This document shows positions 46,377-57,643 of a stretch of DNA of 64,000 nt, in pieces. The stretch lies in assembly GCA_028275505.1 (NCBI GenBank), contig JAPWUP010000001.1:19826-83825 (forward strand), in the 5' to 3' direction. This stretch comes from Bryobacteraceae bacterium. Its GTDB lineage: Bacteria; Acidobacteriota; Terriglobia; Bryobacterales; Bryobacteraceae. The notes beneath the pieces are model-generated. The model worked only from the letters and a program-made list of their open reading frames with translations, was not told the DNA's origin and ran no database searches. Position 1 is the first letter of the stretch. Each line of letters opens with the position of its first letter. Both the position numbers and the translations under genes were made by a program.

Positions 46377-47017
46377 GGATCCCAGCGGCGCGCATCCGGC
46401 GCGGGCAATCCCAAAAGATCGAGGACCCTCTCGACGGAATAGTCCACCAGATCCATCACGTTCTGCGGGCGATGATAGAACGCGGGAATGGGCGGGGCGA
46501 TGATGGCGCCCATCTCGGCCAGCGCCACCATAGTCCGCAAGTGCCCGAGATGGAGCGGACTTTCCCGGATCATGAGAATGAGCCTGCGACGCTCCTTGAG
46601 GGTAACGTCGGCGGCGCGCAGCAGCAAGTTCGAGCTCAGCCCCGCTGCGATGGCCGACATGGTGCGGATCGAGCAGGGGGCAATCACCATGCCGTGGACA
46701 GGGTAGGATCCCGAAGCGATCCTGGCGCCAACGTCATGAATGGGATAGTGTACGTCGGCCATGGCTCGCAGGTCGGGCAGGCGCAAGCCCGTTTCCATCT
46801 CCACGGTCCGGATGCCGGAACGGCTGACCAGCAGGTGGATTTCGACGCCGGGACGACGGAGGCGTTCGAGCAGACGGATCCCGTAGATGGCGCCGCTCGC
46901 GCCGGTAATGCCGACGATGACCCGGGCGGGTTCGGCGCGATTTGGGGTTTGTTCCGAATTCGGAACAGACCGCGAGGCTTTTTCTTGCTCTTCGGAACCG
47001 GGATCGCTATAATTCAA
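46373..47017 (-). CDS. ubiX: UbiX-like flavin prenyltransferase
   Basis: ARVIVGITGASGAIYGIRLLERLRRPGVEIHLLVSRSG...GMVIAPCSIRTMSAIAAGLSSNLLLRAADVTLKERRRLILMIRESPLHLGHLRTM...IAPPIPAFYHRP; apparent TTG start, start uncertain. Confidence 0.9.
   Translation of the reverse strand: MNYSDPGSEEQEKASRSVPNSEQTPNRAEPARVIVGITGASGAIYGIRLLERLRRPGVEIHLLVSRSGIRTVEMETGLRLPDLRAMADVHYPIHDVGARIASGSYPVHGMVIAPCSIRTMSAIAAGLSSNLLLRAADVTLKERRRLILMIRESPLHLGHLRTMVALAEMGAIIAPPIPAFYHRPQNVMDLVDYSVERVLDLLGLPAPDARRWDP
46950..46967. promoter_or_regulatory. Perfect 18-bp palindrome TGTTCCGAATTCGGAACA, candidate operator
   Basis: Read directly; sits 17 nt upstream of the -35 element of the XRE/S24 regulator promoter. Confidence 0.6.
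46985..47013 (+). promoter_or_regulatory. Candidate sigma70 promoter TTGCTC-N17-TATAAT for the XRE/S24-like regulator
   Basis: Consensus -10, optimal spacing. Confidence 0.65.
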
Positions 47018-47087
47018 TTCCAGAACATCCTAACACTGCGGCCAGCCGCCCGGCAGCGCCGGTCCCCGGCCGGCCCACGGACTCGAC

Positions 47088-47870
47088 ATGCAGGAGGCCG
47101 GGCAGAAGCTCAAACGGGCGCGTGAACGGCTCAACCTGCGTTACCGCGACGTCGAGGAGGCCAGCCTCCGCATCGCCGAACGCCACAAGAACGACGAATT
47201 CATTATCGCTCTGAGCCGCCTCGCCGACATCGAGAATAAAGGCACCGTCCCCAGCATCTACCGCCTCTACAGCCTCTGCACCATCTACCGCCTCGACATC
47301 CACGAAGTCATGGAGTGGTACGGCGTGGACATCTCCCAGATGCCGGCCGACGCCATGAGCATCCAGATTGAGCGCACCCATACGGTTGGCTTTGACACGG
47401 ACGGGCACGGAGAAGTCCAACTGCCTCTGTCCCTGGATCCGGGTCTGGACTGGCGCCGTACTACCTACCTGAGCCGCATGATCCAGCGCTGGGGCAAGCT
47501 CCCCCTGATGCTATTGAACGGTCTCGACCTCAAGAACCACCGCTACGGGTTCATCGGCACGGAGGACTGGACCATGTATCCCCTGCTTCAACCCGGCTCC
47601 TTCGTGCTCATTGACGAGACTCGCCGCAGAATCGTTAACACGGGTTGGACCAACGAGTTCGAGCGGCCCATCTACTTCCTGGAACACCGCAAGGGCTTTG
47701 CGTGCGGCTGGTGCACCCTCAACGAATCGCAGTTGATCCTCCAGCCCCACCCCGCTTCCATGTGCAATCCGGAAGTTTACTCCTACCCGGACGAGGTCGA
47801 GGTGATCGGACAAGTGACCGGGGTGGCTATGCGTCTGGATCAGGGCAAGCGACGCCGTACTCGTTCTTGA
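47088..47870 (+). CDS. XRE-type HTH regulator with S24/LexA-like C-terminal domain
   Basis: 260 aa; AGQKLKRARERLNLRYRDVEEASLRIAERHKNDEFIIALSRLADIENKGTVPSIYRLYSLCTIYRLD HTH; C-terminal DWTMYPLLQPGSFVLIDETRR. Confidence 0.75.
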   Translation: MQEAGQKLKRARERLNLRYRDVEEASLRIAERHKNDEFIIALSRLADIENKGTVPSIYRLYSLCTIYRLDIHEVMEWYGVDISQMPADAMSIQIERTHTVGFDTDGHGEVQLPLSLDPGLDWRRTTYLSRMIQRWGKLPLMLLNGLDLKNHRYGFIGTEDWTMYPLLQPGSFVLIDETRRRIVNTGWTNEFERPIYFLEHRKGFACGWCTLNESQLILQPHPASMCNPEVYSYPDEVEVIGQVTGVAMRLDQGKRRRTRS

Positions 47871-48285
47871 GCAACTCCAGAAGCGCCTGCAAATCCGACA
47901 GATAGAGCTGGCGTTCCGCCTGCGGGGCCGCGGCCGGGATGAGGTTGCGGTACGGCTCGACCCTGGACCAGGTTTCCAGAATCGCCCGCGGATCGCGGTG
48001 TAAGCCGGCCAGGTACTGATCCAGATCCTGCTTCTGCCGCTCCAAGCCGAAGCCCAGCCATTGCTGGAAGGTCTCCCAATGGCTCTGGCGCAGGGCGCGG
48101 TCGGCCTCGTCCTCGCCGAACATTTGGGCCAGCCCGAAGTGCTCGTAACGCCCTGTATTGGGATCGCGCAGGGAAGCCAGGTAGACAAGCCGCCCGAAAA
48201 CCGTCGGGATCTGGGACAGGGTGCGCCGCCATACGTTGGCCACGGCGTCCCGCTCGAACCTCCCGGGCCTTCCCGAAGTTCCCAT
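47827..48285 (-). CDS. Conserved-looking hypothetical protein
   Basis: Probable start MGTSGRPGRFERDAVANVWRRTLSQIPTVFGRLVYLASLRDPNTGRYEHFGLAQMFGEDEADRALR. Confidence 0.6.
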   Translation of the reverse strand: MGTSGRPGRFERDAVANVWRRTLSQIPTVFGRLVYLASLRDPNTGRYEHFGLAQMFGEDEADRALRQSHWETFQQWLGFGLERQKQDLDQYLAGLHRDPRAILETWSRVEPYRNLIPAAAPQAERQLYLSDLQALLELLKNEYGVACPDPDA

Positions 48286-48496
48286 TTTTGGACTGAACCC
48301 TCTATTGTATCGGAAGGGCCGAGGCCGGTACGGCGGGCTTTGGGGGTGAAGGGGTTTTCTGGAGCGCGGCAAGGGGGAAGTTTAACTGTTCTGAATGGAG
48401 AAATTCCTCTTGCGCGGACTGGAGGATCTGCCGTAGGAGTACTAGACTCGGGGTTTGTAGTAAACATTTTTGGAAAGTACCAGGGAGGTCAAGAAA

Positions 48497-48616
48497 ATGC
48501 GTCGCTGGCTGTTTGCTATCTTGTTGGTTCTGCAGACCTTGGGGTTCGCTACGATCCTCAATGCTTCCGAGGCCGAGCCGATCCCGATCTGCCTGCCTTG
48601 CCCGGACGGCCGCTGA
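48497..48616 (+). CDS. Small secreted peptide precursor (39 aa), putative
   Basis: MRRWLFAILLVLQTLGFATILNASEAEPIPICLPCPDGR*; RBS agggagg upstream; too short for the ORF track. Confidence 0.5.
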   Translation: MRRWLFAILLVLQTLGFATILNASEAEPIPICLPCPDGR

Positions 48617-48696
48617 TCGTAATTGCAGCCACCCCTATTTTGTTTGATCGTTTGGTATTGCCAAAGCTTGGCGCGATATGATAGACTGGCGCTGAC

Positions 48697-49470
48697 GTGC
48701 AAAGCGCAGAGCTCCTGCACGCATGGCGCCTCGCTAATATCGCCTTACAGGCGTGGCTGCTCCTTTGTCTGCTGCGGCGGCGCCTCTACCGAGTACGCCC
48801 GTTCTTTTTCGGTTACGGTGTCTTCGTCCTAGCACGGGGCATCACCCTCATTATTCTCCCGTACGGGCGTAATGCATACGGGTGGACCTACGTGGCCACC
48901 GAGCCCATCGCTTGGCTGTTTTACGTCCTTATCGTCGTAGAGCTTTACAGCGCAGCCTTATCAAGCTACAGGGGTATAGCGGCCCTCAGTCGCTGGCTGC
49001 TCAGCGTGATAGTAGCAGCAGCATTGATGCTCTCTCTCGCATCGCTGATTCCCGATCTGAGCAGCTCCCATCCCTTCCCCATCATCCACGCAGTTACCGC
49101 CGCCGGCCGCGCCATTTGCACCAGTCTCGCCCTCTTTTTGCTCGGCATCACGGTCTTTTTCCTCTCTTATCCCATCCCGCTCAGTCGGAATACGATCATC
49201 CATAGCGCAATTTGCTCGGTTTACTTCCTGACGCTGGCCGCGGCGTACTTCGTCCACAACGTGGTCGGGCCCAGCTCCTGGGCGGTGGTCAACCTCGCGC
49301 TTGTCGCGATCACGGGCGCCACACTGCTGGCTTGGATCCTCTTCTTGCGACCGGAGGGAGAGCGGATCATCGTCGAGCACCGGCCCCAGTGGAGCCCGGA
49401 AACCGAGGAAGAGTTGCTCAATCGGCTGAACGCGCTCAACAGCGTTCTGGTGCGATCATTGAGGAAATGA
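48697..49470 (+). CDS. Multi-TM (about 7TM) membrane protein with soluble C-terminal helix
   Basis: 257 aa, GTG start; hydrophobic segments ending in RPQWSPETEEELLNRLNALNSVLVRSLRK. Confidence 0.65.
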   Translation: MQSAELLHAWRLANIALQAWLLLCLLRRRLYRVRPFFFGYGVFVLARGITLIILPYGRNAYGWTYVATEPIAWLFYVLIVVELYSAALSSYRGIAALSRWLLSVIVAAALMLSLASLIPDLSSSHPFPIIHAVTAAGRAICTSLALFLLGITVFFLSYPIPLSRNTIIHSAICSVYFLTLAAAYFVHNVVGPSSWAVVNLALVAITGATLLAWILFLRPEGERIIVEHRPQWSPETEEELLNRLNALNSVLVRSLRK

Positions 49471-49526
49471 TCCGATATGTTTGATAAGGGCATTATGTCG
49501 GCGGGAATCGAGGAGGCAGAACCCAA

Positions 49527-50069
49527 ATGAGCACAGTGATTCCAGCGGCCGCGATCCTGTTCGGGTTCATCGCCGCTGCCCTTGTGTTCGCATTCCGCAG
49601 ATTGGCGGCAACCCGCCAGGATGCCTTGCCGAGCGGCGAGTGGTGGGCCAATTTCTCGCTCGAGAAATACCGGCCCATGGAACGGCTGTTTGCGCCCGAA
49701 GATTACGAGTTTCTCGCCGCACAACCTGGCTTCACCCCGGCCCTGGCGCGACGGCTCCAGGCCGAGCGGCGGCGGATTTTCCGTCGTTACCTCAAGTGCC
49801 TGAGCCGCGATTTTGACCGGCTGTACTCGGCCACGAAGCTGCTCTTGCTGACCGCCGCCGAGGACCGATCCGAGCTGGCTCTGGCCCTGTGGAAGCAGCG
49901 GCTCGCCTTCAAGCTCGGTCTGGCCTCGGTTCACGCTCAGCTCGCCTTGCAGACGCTGGGCTTGGGCACCGTTCAGGTTCATGGGCTGGTGCGCGCGCTC
50001 GAGCGGATGCGGGAGCAACTTCAGCTTCTGAGTCCGCAGCCGGCGCCCGTGCCGGTCTACCGCCAATAA
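49527..50069 (+). CDS. Hypothetical protein with one N-terminal TM segment
   Basis: 180 aa; MSTVIPAAAILFGFIAAALVFAFRRL then a helical domain. Confidence 0.6.
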   Translation: MSTVIPAAAILFGFIAAALVFAFRRLAATRQDALPSGEWWANFSLEKYRPMERLFAPEDYEFLAAQPGFTPALARRLQAERRRIFRRYLKCLSRDFDRLYSATKLLLLTAAEDRSELALALWKQRLAFKLGLASVHAQLALQTLGLGTVQVHGLVRALERMREQLQLLSPQPAPVPVYRQ

Positions 50070-50080
50070 GGCAAGGGATC

Positions 50081-51589
50081 TCAGCGGGGCTGGCGGCGGT
50101 CGGGCAGCCTGCCGGCTGCCCACAGAATGGCGTTGCGCACGAGGCGGCGGTAGCCAGGGTGGTGCAGCGTACCCTCGCTGTGGCCGAGCTGGATGTAGAT
50201 CGCCCTGCCACCGCCCCCCGGCCCGATGTATACGACCGGACGGTCATTCAACGGGTGGTCGGTCTCCATCAGAACCTGAATCCGCGGCGAGTGCCACATC
50301 CCTTTGTAAGCCTCATCATTGACCACCAGCGGAAAGACGCCTCGCAGGACGGGGTGGGATCGCATTTCGGCCACCGGCCTCACGACGAGGTCAACGCCCT
50401 CCTTGAACGTGGACGCCGGCCTGCCCGCTTGCGGCTTGGTGAAATATTTGCCGCCGATGACCTCCTCGTACCACCAGGGCCATGAAGTGAAATCCACGAT
50501 CGCGTGATGGATCGAGACCACGCCCTTGCCTGCCTCCACGAAAGCCCGCAGGCTGGCCCGCGCTTCCAATCCCAAGTCCTCCCGCATGTCGTGGAAGACC
50601 AGCACGTCCCAGCGGTCCTTCAAATTCGGGCGAAACGCCTCCTGCTCCGTTGCGGCGTGCGCCCACACCAGGTCATCGTAGCCCTCGAATAACGAATAAA
50701 AAGCGGATGGATACGCGTGCCCGCCGGTGACGACCAGCACGCGCACGGGATCCGCCGCCCTGCGAGCCAGATCCAGCCAGCCTTCCAGCGTCACCGTCCC
50801 CATCGCCGCCCACTCCACAGCGCGCGCCATCAGTGTCGCAAAGCCCGGCTGGTACATGGCGGCCTCGTCATGTCCGAGAGTGGTGTGGAAGGTGCGCCCC
50901 TTGCCAAAGCTGCCCGCCCAGAAGACCGGCTCATCGCGTCCCGTGCCCCGCCACGCCTGATCGCTGAAAGCCACGCCGAGCACACGGACACCCGGCTCCA
51001 GCTCCAGCTTGTGATAGAGCTCGTCGCTGAAGGTGAACTCGGGCGGCATGCCGCGCGTGACGGGATGGTCGCGATCCACCAGCCTCACGCGAAAGGCGTG
51101 CGGGATGGAGTGGCCGATGTTCTGTGGCGGCCAGAAAGCGCCCAGCAGCCGCCGCCAGGCCGGCCACGCGGCTTGTGGATCGTAGCTCCAGCCGCTGCCG
51201 CGCTGCTCGGTGCCCAGGAACGGCCCATAGCTGACGCCGTGAAAGCTCACCAGGCCCTTTCCCGAAGCCACGAACGCTTCCAAGGCGGCCTCCGTCTCCG
51301 AACCCCAGCGCGGCCCGTTGTAGTTGACGATCACCGCGTCGTAGCCCTCGAGCGTGGCCGCGGTGATCCCCCGCGGCTCTTCGAGTCTGCGGACGGTGAA
51401 GCGCCGGGCAGCGCCCAGGATGCGCTCGAGCATGGCAGAGGTTTGCTGCCAGTTATGGGAAGGGTCGCTGGCGCCCGTCAGGATCAGGATGCGGACGCTG
51501 GCGGGAGCCGCGGGCCAGACAGGCTGGCCGGCCAGCCCCACGACGCCGATCAGCGTGACCACAAGATTGCACGCGTGCCGCGAATGCAT
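50081..51589 (-). CDS. Tandem ThuA-domain secreted protein
   Basis: 502 aa; VRILILTGASDPSHNWQQTSAMLERIL... and VRVLVVTGGHAYPSAFYSLFEGYDD...VLVFHDM...GVVSIHHAIVDF...GRAIYIQLGHSEGTLHHPGYRRLVRNAILWAAG. Confidence 0.85.
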   Translation of the reverse strand: MHSRHACNLVVTLIGVVGLAGQPVWPAAPASVRILILTGASDPSHNWQQTSAMLERILGAARRFTVRRLEEPRGITAATLEGYDAVIVNYNGPRWGSETEAALEAFVASGKGLVSFHGVSYGPFLGTEQRGSGWSYDPQAAWPAWRRLLGAFWPPQNIGHSIPHAFRVRLVDRDHPVTRGMPPEFTFSDELYHKLELEPGVRVLGVAFSDQAWRGTGRDEPVFWAGSFGKGRTFHTTLGHDEAAMYQPGFATLMARAVEWAAMGTVTLEGWLDLARRAADPVRVLVVTGGHAYPSAFYSLFEGYDDLVWAHAATEQEAFRPNLKDRWDVLVFHDMREDLGLEARASLRAFVEAGKGVVSIHHAIVDFTSWPWWYEEVIGGKYFTKPQAGRPASTFKEGVDLVVRPVAEMRSHPVLRGVFPLVVNDEAYKGMWHSPRIQVLMETDHPLNDRPVVYIGPGGGGRAIYIQLGHSEGTLHHPGYRRLVRNAILWAAGRLPDRRQPR

Positions 51590-51644
51590 CGTCGAAGATA
51601 ATAGCAGGTAGGGGTGCGCATTGCCGCCCCGGGGGAGACATCAC

Positions 51645-52100
51645 ATGAAATCCAGCCGCGGCTTCTCTTTGATCGAGCTGCTCATCGTCATCTCGATCAT
51701 CCTGATCATCGCCATGATCGCTGCCCCAAAGCTCGGACGCGCCCGCATGTACTCGCAGGAAATGGCGGCCATTCAGCACATCAAGACCCTGCACACGGCC
51801 CAGGCGCAATACTACTCGCAATACGGGCGTTACGCCGCTTCGCTGGCCGAGCTGGGACCGCCGACTGCAGGGAATCCCGGTCCCCAAGCCGCCGATTTGA
51901 TCCCTGGCGATCTGGCCTCGGGCGAGAAAGGCGGGTACCGGTTCAGGCTCGAAGCAACGCCTTCCGGCTACGTCATCCACGCCGAGCCTGTGCAGTTCAA
52001 CACCAGCGGGAGCCGGACCTTTTACTCGGACCAGACCCTGGTGATCCGCAACAATTTCGGACCTGAGCCGGCCACGGCCTCCAGCCCTGAAATCAAATAG
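51645..52100 (+). CDS. Type IV pilin/pseudopilin-like protein
   Basis: MKSSRGFSLIELLIVISIILIIAMIAAPKLGRARMYSQEMAAIQHIKTLHTAQAQYYSQYGRY. Confidence 0.9.
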   Translation: MKSSRGFSLIELLIVISIILIIAMIAAPKLGRARMYSQEMAAIQHIKTLHTAQAQYYSQYGRYAASLAELGPPTAGNPGPQAADLIPGDLASGEKGGYRFRLEATPSGYVIHAEPVQFNTSGSRTFYSDQTLVIRNNFGPEPATASSPEIK

Positions 52101-52112
52101 GTAGGGCGGCGG

Positions 52113-52739
52113 TCAGAAGCTCACGCCGATCTCACCAAAGATTTGCAACCAGTGATCGCGCGTCCGGATGCCGGGCGCAGCCCCCAGCGGATCCCCTTCC
52201 GTGTGGCCGCGATACATCTTGACGTTCACGCCGGTTCGAAAATGCCGCCCGCGGTCCATGAACACGGCCACGCCGCTGAGGGCATAGTTCGCCCACCCGC
52301 TGCGGGAGCCACACACCGGGCATTCGATTCGCAGGTACTCGATGGGCTGCCGGATCAGCTCGGCGTAGCGCAGCCAGGCGATGCCTCCGCCCCCGAAAAT
52401 CTGGAAGCGCTCAGCCCCCAGCGGCAGGATCACGCGGCCCCCCACGGGCAGCAGGAACTGGAAGTCCCGGATCCGCACCAGACCCAGCGGGCTCTCGTAA
52501 TAATCGCGCACTCCCGCGGCCCCGAACACGGTGTCCAGGCCGGTCTCGACCTGAAAATTGCGCAGGAACCGGTAGCCGTAGGAGATGGCCACCGCCGGGC
52601 GCGTCGTGAAGTATGCTCTTAACCCGGCCCGCGGGCTGGCCCCGCCTGCGCCGAAGGTAATGTTGTGGCGGGGATAACTCGGCTGCCCCGAACAGCAGGC
52701 TGCCAGCGCCGCCACCAGAAAAACCGTTTTCCTCGCCAT
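52113..52739 (-). CDS. Outer-membrane beta-barrel-like protein
   Basis: MARKTVFLVAALAACCSGQ signal; alternating strand pattern, terminal LQIFGEIGVSF. Confidence 0.55.
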   Translation of the reverse strand: MARKTVFLVAALAACCSGQPSYPRHNITFGAGGASPRAGLRAYFTTRPAVAISYGYRFLRNFQVETGLDTVFGAAGVRDYYESPLGLVRIRDFQFLLPVGGRVILPLGAERFQIFGGGGIAWLRYAELIRQPIEYLRIECPVCGSRSGWANYALSGVAVFMDRGRHFRTGVNVKMYRGHTEGDPLGAAPGIRTRDHWLQIFGEIGVSF

Positions 52740-52762
52740 CTTGGACGCCCTCCCGTGAACTG

Positions 52763-53002
52763 TCACTTGCGGTAGGCCTCCAGAGTCCAGAAATCTACGT
52801 TGGCGAACGAGCGATGCCGCAGGACGTAACAGCAGCCATCATCAGCGCGCACGCGGAACCAGGTATCGTGGGGCCCGTACCACTGATCGAGGACCTCGCG
52901 AACTTCGTAGCGGCGCTCGCCGAGAGTAAAGCGGAGAGGACGCTCATCGGCCTTGTATCCCGAATACGTTTCCACCCGCAGCCGCAGCATCGCTCTTTCC
53001 AA
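52763..53002 (-). CDS. Small hypothetical protein (79 aa)
   Basis: MERAMLRLRVETYSGYKADERPLRFTLGERRYEVREVLDQWYGPHDTWFRVRADDGCCYVLRH; non-phage SH3-like look, conserved-type. Confidence 0.6.
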   Translation of the reverse strand: MERAMLRLRVETYSGYKADERPLRFTLGERRYEVREVLDQWYGPHDTWFRVRADDGCCYVLRHRSFANVDFWTLEAYRK

Positions 53003-53125
53003 CGGGCGCCGTTTTTGCGGCCGCCGACAGTCTCATTATCGCGCCCCGAACGCCCATCCCACCAGAGCGTGGGCCTGCGTTAGGCTGAGAGAAAGGGGGC
53101 TCCGTCTTGCCCCGGGGAACGCAGT

Positions 53126-55978
<2,853 letters not shown>

Positions 55979-55987
55979 AATAAAGGC

Positions 55988-57205
55988 ATGCAGTGGCTGG
56001 CGGCCGCTCTCTGGTTCGCGCTGGCCTGGCAGCAGGACCCCGCACAGCACGGCCTGAAGGCGCTGGAAGAGCGAAAGTATCAGGAAGCCGCTGAGTGGTT
56101 TGCGCGAGCCGTGGAGTCCGACCCCAACGACTACGGCGCCTTGTTCCACCTCGCGCTGGCGCAGAGTTTGCTGGGCAAGGACGAAGAAGCCATCGCCGCT
56201 TACCGCCGCGTTCTCCAACTCAAACCGGGCCTCTACGAAGCCGAGCTCAACCTCGGCATCCTGCTGCTGCGGCAGAAACGTGCGCAGGAAGCGATTCCGT
56301 TGCTGGAAGCGGCAGCGCAAAAGAAACCCGAGATTGCGCGGCCACGGTTGCATTGGGGTCTGGCTCTGCTCGAGGTCGGGCGCCATGAACAGGCGCGGCA
56401 GGTGCTCGGCGAAGCCCTTCAGCTCGATCCGAATTCGGCGCTCGCGCACCTCGGACTGGCCCGCGCGCTCGCCAAATTGAACCGTTTGGATGAGGCGGCC
56501 ACGCACTTCCGCAGGGCCGCCGAGCTGGATCCCGACTTCAAGGACGCGCTCTGGGAGCTGGCTGCCCTTTACGAAGCCGCTGGCCGGCGGGAACAGGCCA
56601 TCGAGATCTACGCACAGTTCCCCGAGCACACCGGCGCACGCGAACGCCTGGGACAGCTCCTGCTCCAAACGGACCGCGCCAGGGAGGCCATCCCTCACCT
56701 GGAATGGGCTGTGGCGCACTCACCGACAGCGGCCAACCGCTCTGCGCTGGCGCTCGCCTACTCGAAGGCCGGAGAGCCGGAAAAGGCCCTCGAGCAAATG
56801 CGGCAAGCCGTGGCCATGGCGCCAAGCGATCCCGAGCTTCACTTGCTCTACGGGCGGCTCCTGCGCGATCAGAAACGCTTCGCAGAAGCCGCCAGTGAAT
56901 TCCAGCGCTACACTCAAGTGCGACCGGATTCTGTGGAAGGCTGGAGCGAGTTGGCCGCCATGCTCGTCTCCCTGGAACAGTATCCCCAGGCGCTCATGGC
57001 GCTCGATCGCGTGCGCGCCCTCAACGGAGAAACCGCAGGACACCATTTCCTGCGGGCCATCGTGCTGGACAAGAGCCGGGATTACAAGGGGGCTCTTGCC
57101 GCTTACCAGGCCTTTCTCGCGGCCAGCCAGGGCAAGTTTCCCAACGAGGAATTCAAGGCCCGGCAACGGATTCGCATCCTCCAGAAGGAGCTCGAACGGC
57201 GATGA
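55988..57205 (+). CDS. TPR-repeat protein with signal-like N-terminus
   Basis: 405 aa; repeated YQEAAEWFARAVESDPNDYGALFHLALAQSLLGKDEEAIAAYRRVLQLKPG units. Confidence 0.85.
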   Translation: MQWLAAALWFALAWQQDPAQHGLKALEERKYQEAAEWFARAVESDPNDYGALFHLALAQSLLGKDEEAIAAYRRVLQLKPGLYEAELNLGILLLRQKRAQEAIPLLEAAAQKKPEIARPRLHWGLALLEVGRHEQARQVLGEALQLDPNSALAHLGLARALAKLNRLDEAATHFRRAAELDPDFKDALWELAALYEAAGRREQAIEIYAQFPEHTGARERLGQLLLQTDRAREAIPHLEWAVAHSPTAANRSALALAYSKAGEPEKALEQMRQAVAMAPSDPELHLLYGRLLRDQKRFAEAASEFQRYTQVRPDSVEGWSELAAMLVSLEQYPQALMALDRVRALNGETAGHHFLRAIVLDKSRDYKGALAAYQAFLAASQGKFPNEEFKARQRIRILQKELERR

Positions 57206-57633
57206 CCAGGGCGATTCTGGCGCTGCTCGTGATGGCCTCCACCGGAGGCGCGGATCTATCCGCCGTCCTCGCCGAACGGAACCTTGAGAAACGGTCCCGA
57301 AAAGCGCTGGACTACGCCGCCCAGGCCCTGAAGGCGGCCCGTAACGCTTACCAGCAGGGCCAGCTCGATCAAACCCGCCAGCATCTCCAGGAGCTGAACG
57401 AGGCCGTCCAGCTCGCCTACCGTTCCTTGCAAGAAACCGGCAAGAATCCCGTTCGACACCCCAAGCACTTCAAGCACGCTGAGATCAAAACGCGCGAGTT
57501 GCTGAAACATCTCGGCCATTTCCGGGACCAAATGGCCTACGACGATCGTGCTGTGGTCGAGCCCGTGATCCAGAGCATCGAAACGATCCACGAGGATCTG
57601 TTGCTGGCCATCATGGGCAAGAAAAGCAAATGA
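57202..57633 (+). CDS. Helical secreted hypothetical protein
   Basis: 143 aa; ATGA-like coupling to the TPR gene; signal-like N-terminus. Confidence 0.6.
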   Translation: MTRAILALLVMASTGGADLSAVLAERNLEKRSRKALDYAAQALKAARNAYQQGQLDQTRQHLQELNEAVQLAYRSLQETGKNPVRHPKHFKHAEIKTRELLKHLGHFRDQMAYDDRAVVEPVIQSIETIHEDLLLAIMGKKSK

Positions 57634-57643
57634 GAGGTGCGAC

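Noticed and set aside
47511-48467. 318-aa ORF on - strand
   Set aside because: Out of frame with the better-supported 47827-48285 gene and antisense to the HTH regulator; low-complexity N-terminus
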